DNA of 64,000 nucleotides from Accumulibacter sp. (lineage in GTDB: Bacteria; Pseudomonadota; Gammaproteobacteria; Burkholderiales; Rhodocyclaceae). Each line of letters opens with the position of its first letter. The first letter of the stretch is position 1. The notes beneath the pieces were generated by a model, which saw only the letters and a program-made list of their open reading frames with translations, was not told where the DNA came from and did not search any database. The DNA lies in NCBI RefSeq assembly GCF_036625195.1, contig NZ_JAZKUG010000001.1:4898001-4962000 (forward strand), read 5' to 3'. A program made the position numbers and the translations under genes. Below, piece by piece: positions 1 through 8,922 of the stretch.

Positions 1-3000
1 GCAAGGTAGCTGTAGACTTGGTCGATCCCACCGGTACTCGGGCTGGCGTTGGTTTCGCTGACGCTGTCGCCGGGGTCGTCGACATAGTAGGTGTCGCTGC
101 CGTCGCCGCCGATCATGGTGTCGGCACCAAGGCCGCCGTCGAGGGTGTCGTTGCCGCTGCCGGTGCTGATCTCGTCGGCGGAGCTGGTGTGCGTGTTCCT
201 GATGAGGTCATGGCCACTACCGGCGGTGATGAGCAGACGCTCCAGCCCGCTGACCTCCACCCCGTTGACCTGTTGTACCTGCGACGGGTCGTTCTGCCAC
301 ACGATGGCGCTCGTCGCACCGGACCAGTCGGCGTAGAAGCTGTCCTGACCGCCAGCGCCTTGACCGCCACCGTGATAGCTGCCACCACTGCCTTGGAAGA
401 TCAGCAGATCGCCCCAGGAGGCGACACCGTTGTCGATGCCGCTGATCCGGAAGGTCTCGATGTTCTGCCAGGCCACGCTGACAACCTGACTGTCACCGCC
501 ATTCTCTGTTTCGAGCCGCAGCGTGACGCCCGGTTGGGCGAGAGCACTCCGGATGTCCTCCAGGACCGAAGAGGAATCGAGCAGCGCGTAAGCGCTGGTC
601 CCTTCGTTGATGACGTAGCGAATCCTGCTGTTCTGCAAACCGCCTGCCGCCACATCCATGATCAGCGTGTCGAGGCCGCTGCCACCGTCAACTCGGTTGT
701 AACCCCTGCCGGCGTCAATCACGTCGTCGCCCACACCCGCGTCGATGGTGTCGTCGCCACCGCCCGAGCGGATCGTGTCATCGCCCGCTCCTGTAATGAA
801 GCTATCTGACCCGTCGCTCGCCACGTTGGACAGGTCGTCGTCGCCCGACCCGGTCAGCACCAGCAGCAGACGCTCCAGCCCGCTGACCTCCACCCTGTTG
901 ACCTGTTGTACCTGCGACGGGTCGTTCTGCCACACGATGGCGCTCGTCGCACCGGACCAGTCGGCGTAGAAGCTGTCCTGACCGCCAGCGCCTTGACCGC
1001 CACCGTGATAACTGCCACCGCTGCCCTGGAAGATCAGCAGGTCACCCCAGGAGGCGACACCGTTGTCGATGCCGCTGATCCGGAAGGTCTCGATGTTCTG
1101 CCAGGCCACGCTGACAACCTGACTGTCACCGCCATTCTCTGTTTCGAGCCGCAGCGTGACACCCGGTTGGGCGAGAGCACTGCGGATATCCTCCAGGCCC
1201 GAAGAGGAATCGAGCAGCGCGTAAGCGCTGGTCCCTTCGTTGATGACGTAGCGAATCCTGCTGTTCTGCAAACCGCCTGCCGCCACATCCATGATCAGCG
1301 TGTCGAGGCCGCTGCCACCGTCAACTCGGTTGTAACCCCTGCCGGCGTCAATCACGTCGTCGCCCACACCCGCGTCGATGGTGTCGTCGCCACCGCCCGA
1401 GCGGATCGTGTCATCGCCCGCTCCTGTAATGAAGCTATCTGACCCGTCGCTCGCCACGTTGGACAGGTCGTCGTCGCCCGACCCGGTCAGCACCAGCAGC
1501 AGACGCTCCAGCCCGCTGACCTCCACCCCGTTGACCTGTTGTACCTGCGACGGGTCGTTCTGCCACACGATGGCGCTCGTCGCACCGGACCAGTCGGCGT
1601 AGAAGCTGTCCTGACCGCCAGCGCCTTGACCGCCACCGTGATAGCTGCCACCACTGCCTTGGAAGATCAGCAGATCGCCCCAGGAGGCGACACCGTTGTC
1701 GATGCCGCTGATCCGGAAGGTCTCGATGTTCTGCCAGGCCACGCTGACAACCTGACTGTCACCGCCATTCTCTGTTTCGAGCCGCAGCGTGACGCCCGGT
1801 TGGGCGAGAGCACTCCGGATGTCCTCCAGGACCGAAGAGGAATCGAGCAGCGCGTAAGCGCTGGTCCCTTCGTTGATGACGTAGCGAATCCTGCTGTTCT
1901 GCAAACCGCCTGCCGCCACATCCATGATCAGCGTGTCGAGGCCGCTGCCACCGTCAACTCGGTTGTAACCCCTGCCGGCGTCAATCACGTCGTCGCCCAC
2001 ACCCGCGTCGATGGTGTCGTCGCCACCGCCCGAGCGGATCGTGTCATCGCCCGCTCCTGTAATGAAGCTATCTGACCCGTCGCTCGCCACGTTGGACAGG
2101 TCGTCGTCGCCCGACCCGGTCAGCACCAGCAGCAGACGCTCCAGCCCGCTGACCTCCACCCCGTTGACCTGTTGTACCTGCGACGGGTCGTTCTGCCACA
2201 CGATGGCGCTCGTCGCACCGGACCAGTCGGCGTAGAAGCTGTCCTGACCGCCAGCGCCTTGACCGCCACCGTGATAGCTGCCACCACTGCCTTGGAAGAT
2301 CAGCAGATCGCCCCAGGAGGCGACACCGTTGTCGATGCCGCTGATCCGGAAGGTCTCGATGTTCTGCCAGGCCACGCTGACAACCTGACTGTCACCGCCA
2401 TTCTCTGTTTCGAGCCGCAGCGTGACGCCCGGTTGGGCGAGAGCACTCCGGATGTCCTCCAGGACCGAAGAGGAATCGAGCAGCGCGTAAGCGCTGGTCC
2501 CTTCGTTGATGACGTAGCGAATCCTGCTGTTCTGCAAACCGCCTGCCGCCACATCCATGATCAGCGTGTCGAGGCCGCTGCCACCGTCAACTCGGTTGTA
2601 ACCCCTGCCGGCGTCAATCACGTCGTCGCCCACACCCGCGTCGATGGTGTCGTCGCCACCGCCCGAGCGGATCGTGTCATCGCCCGCTCCTGTAATGAAG
2701 CTATCTGACCCGTCGCTCGCCACGTTGGACAGGTCGTCGTCGCCCGACCCGGTCAGCACCAGCAGCAGACGCTCCAGCCCGCTGACCTCCACCCCGTTGA
2801 CCTGTTGTACCTGCGACGGGTCGTTCTGCCACACGATGGCGCTCGTCGCACCGGACCAGTCGGCGTAGAAGCTGTCCTGACCGCCAGCGCCTTGACCGCC
2901 ACCGTGATAGCTGCCACCACTGCCTTGGAAGATCAGCAGATCGCCCCAGGAGGCGACACCGTTGTCGATGCCGCTGATCCGGAAGGTCTCGATGTTCTGC

Positions 3001-6000
3001 CAGGCCACGCTGACAACCTGACTGTCACCGCCATTCTCTGTTTCGAGCCGCAGCGTGACGCCCGGTTGGGCGAGAGCACTCCGGATGTCCTCCAGGACCG
3101 AAGAGGAATCGAGCAGCGCGTAAGCGCTGGTCCCTTCGTTGATGACGTAGCGAATCCTGCTGTTCTGCAAACCGCCTGCCGCCACATCCATGATCAGCGT
3201 GTCGAGGCCGCTGCCACCGTCAACTCGGTTGTAACCCCTGCCGGCGTCAATCACGTCGTCGCCCACACCCGCGTCGATGGTGTCGTCGCCACCGCCCGAG
3301 CGGATCGTGTCATCGCCCGCTCCTGTAATGAAGCTATCTGACCCGTCGCTCGCCACGTTGGACAGGTCGTCGTCGCCCGACCCGGTCAGCACCAGCAGCA
3401 GACGCTCCAGCCCGCTGACCTCCACCCCGTTGACCTGTTGTACCTGCGACGGGTCGTTCTGCCACACGATGGCGCTCGTCGCACCGGACCAGTCGGCGTA
3501 GAAGCTGTCCTGACCGCCAGCGCCTTGACCGCCACCGTGATAGCTGCCACCACTGCCTTGGAAGATCAGCAGATCGCCCCAGGAGGCGACACCGTTGTCG
3601 ATGCCGCTGATCCGGAAGGTCTCGATGTTCTGCCAGGCCACGCTGACAACCTGACTGTCACCGCCATTCTCTGTTTCGAGCCGCAGCGTGACGCCCGGTT
3701 GGGCGAGAGCACTCCGGATGTCCTCCAGGACCGAAGAGGAATCGAGCAGCGCGTAAGCGCTGGTCCCTTCGTTGATGACGTAGCGAATCCTGCTGTTCTG
3801 CAAACCGCCTGCCGCCACATCCATGATCAGCGTGTCGAGGCCGCTGCCACCGTCAACTCGGTTGTAACCCCTGCCGGCGTCAATCACGTCGTCGCCCACA
3901 CCCGCGTCGATGGTGTCGTCGCCACCGCCCGAGCGGATCGTGTCATCGCCCGCTCCTGTAATGAAGCTATCTGACCCGTCGCTCGCCACGTTGGACAGGT
4001 CGTCGTCGCCCGACCCGGTCAGCACCAGCAGCAGACGCTCCAGCCCGCTGACCTCCACCCCGTTGACCTGTTGTACCTGCGACGGGTCGTTCTGCCACAC
4101 GATGGCGCTCGTCGCACCGGACCAGTCGGCGTAGAAGCTGTCCTGACCGCCAGCGCCTTGACCGCCACCGTGATAACTGCCACCGCTGCCCTGGAAGATC
4201 AGCAGGTCACCCCAGGAGGCGACACCGTTGTCGATGCCGCTGATCCGGAAGGTCTCGATGTTCTGCCAGGCCACGCTGACAACCTGACTGTCACCGCCAT
4301 TCTCTGTTTCGAGCCGCAGCGTGACACCCGGTTGGGCGAGAGCACTCCGGATATCCTCCAGGCCCGAAGAGGAATCGAGCAGCGCGTAAGCGCTGGTCCC
4401 TTCGTTGATGACGTAGCGAATCCTGCTGTTCTGCAAACCGCCTGCCGCCACATCCATGATCAGCGTGTCGAGGCCGCTGCCACCGTCAACAGTCATGGCG
4501 CCCCCGAAGCCGATGTCGATCCTGTCGTTGCCGGCCATGCCCAATACCGACCGGGTTTGTGGCCCCGTCTTGAGCACATCCCCTCGTGACGTACCGAGCA
4601 TCTCGACACCCACCGGCACCACATAGCCGTCGTCGGAATAAACGACCATGATGGTCGCTGGAGTCAGCACCTGCGCCGAGGAGTAAAGGTTGAGCGTGAG
4701 CCTTTCATCGGACTCTGCCAGGGTGTCGCCGTGGATCGACACCGTGATGTCCTCGCTGTTGTGTCCGGCCGCAAAGTTGACGGTTCCGCCGATGGGCAGA
4801 GCAGCATGCGCAAAGTCGTTCTGATCGAGTCCCGCGCCCAGGCTGAAGTCATAGCTGGCACTGATGGGCAAGGACGAGTCGCCCGAGCGGGTGACGCGGA
4901 AGGTAACGGTCTGATCACCGCTATTGCCCTCGCTGACGAGGTATTGACGTTGCCCGTTCGGGGTGACTCCCAGCACCGAGACCGAAAGTGCTGGTGCTGC
5001 CGCCATATCGGTCACAGAACCTACGGTGTCGGTCGTCTGCCCCAGGCTCACGCTATAGTTGCTGCCAGTCGTCTCTATCTCCATGGGGGTGGTGAATGCA
5101 TTGAACGGAAACCACTCCATCTGCAGCAGATCGACGCTCTTGTCCAACAGGTAGTGCTCAGGGTCAGAATCTGCGTCTGACGGCGAATCTGGAAACACGG
5201 CGGGGATGGGCATGTTGAATACCTGTCCGTCCGCGCCGAGGAACTTGACTTCAAAGCCTCCGGTGAACACCAATCCGCTGGAAACTCTCAGCTCGCCCAC
5301 GAGTTTGTAGCTGGCATTGACATTGATGGACCCGGTCGCCAATGGTGCGGTATCAAAACTGAATACTTCGCCCAGATGTCCGGTTTCGGTTCGACCATCA
5401 CTGGTGGTGAGTGTCACCAGGACGTCCTGGACGTCGAACTCCACCTTGAGAGCCAGCGACAGGCCGCCTGACAAGTTGATGCTCATGATACTGGCGTCGT
5501 ATTCGGAGCGAATGTCGTAGCCAAATACGCTGTAGTTGGCGCGGTATTCGTGGTCGAGCCGACGCACAAAGGCGCCTACTGCAGCCGTAGCTGGGTTGGT
5601 CTCCAGCAAGTAGCCCGCAGCGTCGTCAAGGTCGATATCCAGGCTGAGCATCGGGTCGTCTGGCATCAGGATGGCGCTCAGGTCAAAAAGGCCATCAGAT
5701 CCGTAGCTGACCGTGGCACTACCGTCGAGGCCATCAGGATCGAGTTTATAGCCTACGCTCAGCAGCGGATTTCGGTAGACGGTGCGCCCACCCAGCGTAC
5801 TGTCCGACCAAGTGAAGTTGTTGTTCAGGACCGCGTCGGAGGCGAGGCTATCCAAGTCACTGATATCCAGCAGAGTGGACTGCACATTCAAGTGCAGGGT
5901 CGAATCGCTGTAGCCACCTCCGGCAACGGCATCTCCGAACAGAGCCACACCACCGTCGGACTTGAACGGAACATCGGCCCACTCGAGACCCAGGTGGCCC

Positions 6001-6923
6001 GAAACGTCGGCCTTGGCGACGAAGTCAACCGCGAGGTTGGCGCTCGGACCATCGACGGCCATGGTGGTTTGTGCCGCTGACCCAGCGGCGTAACCAGTGG
6101 CGATGTTGTAGCGGTCCCCGGCAAGCACGCTGTTTGGTGTCACGATGGTGGCGTTGACGGGGTAATTCAGATCGAAGACACCCAGACTCAGGCCGACCTC
6201 GACCGGCAAGCCAAACTGCATGTTGGTTACGCTCAGCGCGTAGTCCAGCGCCAATGTGGCATTGGTCACCGGAAAGCCGGCACTGGCACGACCAGATTCG
6301 AAGACGTTCGAGGGATTGATGACGAGTTGATCAAACGTATGGCTAAAGCTGGTTGGGCCCGAGAGACCCCAGAGGCTGGCGTCAGCCGCGGAAAAAGTGA
6401 TGGTCGAAGTGTTGGCGCCAAGGGTCGTCTGATACGTTGAGTCGAGGTCCAATGGTTGCGCTTCTGTCATCCCGGTGGATTCTTCGAGTACCCAATCCCC
6501 ACCCAGCGCCGCCGACCCGGTCAGATCAGCCGAAGCCGCCACGTCCGCCCCGGTGGTACGGGCCAGTGACCCGATGAACTCGATGCCTTCATCGCCCTGC
6601 GCCACGCTGCACCCATAAAGCAGGATGTCCCCGGTCTCGCTCAGGCTCGCTCCGATCGCCTGCAGCGCCGCCTCGTAGCCAGCCAGGTTGCCCGCGGTCA
6701 GCACGGTGCTTCCGAGATACAAGGTCCCCGGAGCACCGTGCGAAAGGATCTGGATCGCGTCGAGTCCGCCCTGCGTCGACAGGATCCTTTCCATCTGCCC
6801 GATGCCATCCTCGCCGGCCTGCAGCAGATACCACTCGCTTCCCTCGGCCAGTCCGGCGATCAGGGTCTGGTAATCGGCGACGCGGGAATCGACGAAGACG
6901 ACTTGGCGGGCGGCGGTGGTCAT
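1..6923 (-). CDS. Giant DUF4347 / Calx-beta / RTX repeat surface or secreted protein (C-terminus outside window)
   Basis: The reading frame is open from the ATG at 6923 to the left edge, at least 2307 codons, so the 3' end is missing. Residues 1-150 form a DUF4347 domain (FVDSRVADYQTLIAGL near the start, ILSHGAPGTLYLG and LLYGCSVAQG further on), which heads many very large bacterial secreted proteins. A Calx-beta-like segment lies near residues 640-755. From about residue 812 a 211-residue unit repeats almost seven times; each ends in RTX-type calcium-binding nonapeptides (GAGDDTIRSGGGDDTIDAG). The left edge carries more RTX motifs after the repeats end. GAGGTG precedes the ATG. By family knowledge such proteins are adhesins or other exoproteins exported by type I secretion; no secretion gene lies here. 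The domain calls are strong, the biological role is inferred. Confidence 0.88.
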   Translation of the reverse strand, partial: MTTAARQVVFVDSRVADYQTLIAGLAEGSEWYLLQAGEDGIGQMERILSTQGGLDAIQILSHGAPGTLYLGSTVLTAGNLAGYEAALQAIGASLSETGDILLYGCSVAQGDEGIEFIGSLARTTGADVAASADLTGSAALGGDWVLEESTGMTEAQPLDLDSTYQTTLGANTSTITFSAADASLWGLSGPTSFSHTFDQLVINPSNVFESGRASAGFPVTNATLALDYALSVTNMQFGLPVEVGLSLGVFDLNYPVNATIVTPNSVLAGDRYNIATGYAAGSAAQTTMAVDGPSANLAVDFVAKADVSGHLGLEWADVPFKSDGGVALFGDAVAGGGYSDSTLHLNVQSTLLDISDLDSLASDAVLNNNFTWSDSTLGGRTVYRNPLLSVGYKLDPDGLDGSATVSYGSDGLFDLSAILMPDDPMLSLDIDLDDAAGYLLETNPATAAVGAFVRRLDHEYRANYSVFGYDIRSEYDASIMSINLSGGLSLALKVEFDVQDVLVTLTTSDGRTETGHLGEVFSFDTAPLATGSINVNASYKLVGELRVSSGLVFTGGFEVKFLGADGQVFNMPIPAVFPDSPSDADSDPEHYLLDKSVDLLQMEWFPFNAFTTPMEIETTGSNYSVSLGQTTDTVGSVTDMAAAPALSVSVLGVTPNGQRQYLVSEGNSGDQTVTFRVTRSGDSSLPISASYDFSLGAGLDQNDFAHAALPIGGTVNFAAGHNSEDITVSIHGDTLAESDERLTLNLYSSAQVLTPATIMVVYSDDGYVVPVGVEMLGTSRGDVLKTGPQTRSVLGMAGNDRIDIGFGGAMTVDGGSGLDTLIMDVAAGGLQNSRIRYVINEGTSAYALLDSSSGLEDIRSALAQPGVTLRLETENGGDSQVVSVAWQNIETFRISGIDNGVASWGDLLIFQGSGGSYHGGGQGAGGQDSFYADWSGATSAIVWQNDPSQVQQVNGVEVSGLERLLLVLTGSGDDDLSNVASDGSDSFITGAGDDTIRSGGGDDTIDAGVGDDVIDAGRGYNRVDGGSGLDTLIMDVAAGGLQNSRIRYVINEGTSAYALLDSSSVLEDIRSALAQPGVTLRLETENGGDSQVVSVAWQNIETFRISGIDNGVASWGDLLIFQGSGGSYHGGGQGAGGQDSFYADWSGATSAIVWQNDPSQVQQVNGVEVSGLERLLLVLTGSGDDDLSNVASDGSDSFITGAGDDTIRSGGGDDTIDAGVGDDVIDAGRGYNRVDGGSGLDTLIMDVAAGGLQNSRIRYVINEGTSAYALLDSSSVLEDIRSALAQPGVTLRLETENGGDSQVVSVAWQNIETFRISGIDNGVASWGDLLIFQGSGGSYHGGGQGAGGQDSFYADWSGATSAIVWQNDPSQVQQVNGVEVSGLERLLLVLTGSGDDDLSNVASDGSDSFITGAGDDTIRSGGGDDTIDAGVGDDVIDAGRGYNRVDGGSGLDTLIMDVAAGGLQNSRIRYVINEGTSAYALLDSSSVLEDIRSALAQPGVTLRLETENGGDSQVVSVAWQNIETFRISGIDNGVASWGDLLIFQGSGGSYHGGGQGAGGQDSFYADWSGATSAIVWQNDPSQVQQVNGVEVSGLERLLLVLTGSGDDDLSNVASDGSDSFITGAGDDTIRSGGGDDTIDAGVGDDVIDAGRGYNRVDGGSGLDTLIMDVAAGGLQNSRIRYVINEGTSAYALLDSSSVLEDIRSALAQPGVTLRLETENGGDSQVVSVAWQNIETFRISGIDNGVASWGDLLIFQGSGGSYHGGGQGAGGQDSFYADWSGATSAIVWQNDPSQVQQVNGVEVSGLERLLLVLTGSGDDDLSNVASDGSDSFITGAGDDTIRSGGGDDTIDAGVGDDVIDAGRGYNRVDGGSGLDTLIMDVAAGGLQNSRIRYVINEGTSAYALLDSSSGLEDIRSALAQPGVTLRLETENGGDSQVVSVAWQNIETFRISGIDNGVASWGDLLIFQGSGGSYHGGGQGAGGQDSFYADWSGATSAIVWQNDPSQVQQVNRVEVSGLERLLLVLTGSGDDDLSNVASDGSDSFITGAGDDTIRSGGGDDTIDAGVGDDVIDAGRGYNRVDGGSGLDTLIMDVAAGGLQNSRIRYVINEGTSAYALLDSSSVLEDIRSALAQPGVTLRLETENGGDSQVVSVAWQNIETFRISGIDNGVASWGDLLIFQGSGGSYHGGGQGAGGQDSFYADWSGATSAIVWQNDPSQVQQVNGVEVSGLERLLITAGSGHDLIRNTHTSSADEISTGSGNDTLDGGLGADTMIGGDGSDTYYVDDPGDSVSETNASPSTGGIDQVYSYL
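232..4487 (-). repeat. 633-bp tandem repeat array, about 6.7 copies, coding
   Basis: A 633-bp (211-codon) unit recurs in register: a marker sequence starting gtcgttctgccacacgat occurs at about 288, 921, 1554, 2187, 2820, 3453 and 4086. The frame of the minus-strand gene is kept because 633 is divisible by three. Four consecutive units (about 1540-4065) look identical by eye. The units beginning near 907 and 4071 share a different set of substitutions, and the leftmost partial unit is of the common type. Such identity implies recent expansion or gene conversion, and it also makes the copy number vulnerable to assembly error. Confidence 0.93.
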
Positions 6924-7671
6924 GAGGGCACCTCGGTTGGGTTGGGATCAAGCAATGAAGACGGGGGCGGCGCCACGGGTCAGCGCCGCCGACGGCACGA
7001 CGCGGGCGGCTCGCCTTGCTCACCACGACCGGTCGATCAGGTGGGCAGACGAACAAGGAATTCTGGCCGGGCAGCAGCGGCTCGCTCTCAGCCCCAAAGC
7101 CGCGACCGGGAACGACAGGCCCCGGTTCGCGAAGTGCTGGTGCGCGGCGCCGGCGGCGGGCGAGCGACAGCACTCGTGCGCTCCCCCCTCCGGATTCCTC
7201 TCCCGACTTGGGCATCCGTGCCCCCTTACTGGTGTCATTGTTTTTGTGCTTGATGCTTGATAGCACAGGCGAGGCCAGGAGCGGTTGACATGGATCAATA
7301 AGACTTATGCCTGTCGTTTCGCCTTGCAGGGCAGCAACGCCGGGCGAGGCACAGACGGCACGCTCCCGGCTCTGCGCCAGACCGCCGAGCGACGCAACGC
7401 GCAACCCTGCTCGGTGGCCGGCGGACGCTGCCGCGAACCCGATCGCTGAGCGTGCTGATGACTGCCGCGGAACCCCGTCCCGCCCCCGTTCCGCGCCCAA
7501 TCACGCGGCTCCGCACCTCGCCACAGCAAGAAAACAGACAGCGCTTGACGAGCCGCTAAACGGCGGAGATACTTCCACCGAATCGGGCGTTCCGGCGTCC
7601 GTTTTGCCCTCGCTTCTGGCTTCACCCCCCTTTCCGGCCTTCTCGATCAACCGAATCAGGACACGCAAATC
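6924..7671. other. Intergenic region, no supported gene
   Basis: About 750 bp between the divergent DUF4347 gene and fba. The open frames here are Arg/Pro-rich with no recognisable domain and look like GC-driven shadows. A TTGACA hexamer at 7285-7290 with TATGCC 15 bp downstream is a possible weak promoter towards fba; nothing else stands out. Confidence 0.5.
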
Positions 7672-8745
7672 ATGAGTGCATCAGAAGTCAAACCCGGCGT
7701 CGCCACCGGCGACGAGCTGCAGGCCATCTTCAATCTGGCGAAGGCCAGGCAGTTCGCCCTGCCGGCGGTCAATGTCATCAACACCAGCACGGTGAACGCG
7801 GTCATGGAGACCGCCGCCGAGCTCAAGTCACCGGCGATCATCCAGTTCTCGAATGGCGGCGCGCAGTTCTTCGCCGGCAAGGGGCTCGACAACAGCAACC
7901 AACGCTCCTGCGTCGCCGGTGCGGTGTCGGGCGCCAACCACATCCACCAGCTTGCTGCGCTCTACGGGGCGACGGTCATCCTGCACACCGACCACGCGGC
8001 GAAGAAACTCCTGCCATGGATCGACGGTCTGCTCGACGCCGGCGAGCAGTACTTCAAGGCGCATGGCAAGCCGCTGTACAGCTCGCACATGCTCGACCTC
8101 TCGGAAGAGCCGATCGAGGAGAACATCGAAATCTGCAAGCGCTATCTGGAGCGCATGAGCAAGATGGGGATGACGCTGGAGATCGAACTCGGCGTCACCG
8201 GCGGCGAGGAGGACGGTGTCGACAATACCGGCGTCGACAGCTCGCGCCTGTACACGCAGCCCGAGGACGTCGCCTACGCCTACGAGGAGCTGTCGAAGGT
8301 CAGCGACCGCTTCACGATCGCCGCCTCGTTCGGCAACGTGCACGGCGTGTACAAGCCGGGCAACGTCAAGTTGCAGCCGATCATCCTGAAGAACTCGCAG
8401 GAATTCGTGCAGAAGAAGTTCGGCACCGGCGCTCAGCCGATCAACTTCGTCTTCCACGGCGGCTCCGGGTCCACCCTTGAGGAGATCCGCGAGGCGATTT
8501 CCTACGGCGTCGTCAAGATGAACATCGACACCGATCTGCAGTGGGCATTCTGGGACGGCGTGATGGGCTTCTACAAGAAGAACGAGGGCTACCTGCAGGG
8601 CCAGATTGGCAACCCTGAAGGCGACGACAAGCCGAACAAGAAGTTCTATGACCCGCGCGCCTGGCTGCGCAAGGGCGAGGACGCTTTCCGCGCGCGCCTG
8701 AAGCAGGCTTTTGCCGACCTGAACAACGTCGGCACGCTCGGATAA
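7672..8745 (+). CDS. fba: Class II fructose-bisphosphate aldolase
   Basis: Reversibly cleaves fructose 1,6-bisphosphate to dihydroxyacetone phosphate and glyceraldehyde 3-phosphate in glycolysis and gluconeogenesis; cytoplasmic and zinc-dependent. The 357-residue length fits the E. coli FbaA subtype. Visible motifs are HTDHAAKK (catalytic Asp and a zinc His, near residue 106), ELGVTGGEEDG (near 172), GNVHGVY (zinc His, near 224) and FHGGSGS (near 262). AGGA lies upstream of the ATG at a rather long distance. The gene is followed by a terminator-like hairpin and then by the PPi-dependent phosphofructokinase, so the two reversible steps around fructose 1,6-bisphosphate are encoded side by side. 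Confidence 0.97.
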   Translation: MSASEVKPGVATGDELQAIFNLAKARQFALPAVNVINTSTVNAVMETAAELKSPAIIQFSNGGAQFFAGKGLDNSNQRSCVAGAVSGANHIHQLAALYGATVILHTDHAAKKLLPWIDGLLDAGEQYFKAHGKPLYSSHMLDLSEEPIEENIEICKRYLERMSKMGMTLEIELGVTGGEEDGVDNTGVDSSRLYTQPEDVAYAYEELSKVSDRFTIAASFGNVHGVYKPGNVKLQPIILKNSQEFVQKKFGTGAQPINFVFHGGSGSTLEEIREAISYGVVKMNIDTDLQWAFWDGVMGFYKKNEGYLQGQIGNPEGDDKPNKKFYDPRAWLRKGEDAFRARLKQAFADLNNVGTLG

Positions 8746-8764
8746 GCGGCTGCATTGCAGGACA

Positions 8765-8798
8765 GCGGGCTGGTCCAGAGGTGGGCTGGCCCGTTTTT
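8765..8798 (+). terminator. Probable intrinsic terminator after fba
   Basis: GCGGGC at 8765 can pair with GCCCG at 8789-8793, followed directly by TTTTT at 8794-8798. It lies 20 bp after the fba stop. The outer stem is short but GC-rich and the T-run is clear. Confidence 0.6.
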
Positions 8799-8922
8799 GT
8801 GTCTGCCCCCTTCCCCACCCGCAATCCGCAGTCCGCAATCCGCGATCACCGCCAACCGGCCCGCTGCGCCGCCCCGATGCAGGCCAGCACGCAACCACAC
8901 AACGTGACATAGAGGTCAAAGC

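Noticed and set aside
18..4589. Repeated plus-strand frames (about 178 codons each) across the left end
   Set aside because: They are antisense to the RTX repeat gene, have no start context and exist only because the 633-bp unit is divisible by three.
6589..7500. Minus-strand frame of 303 codons overlapping the DUF4347 start
   Set aside because: Arg/Pro-rich composition, no domain, and it overlaps the well-supported DUF4347 N-terminus in another frame.
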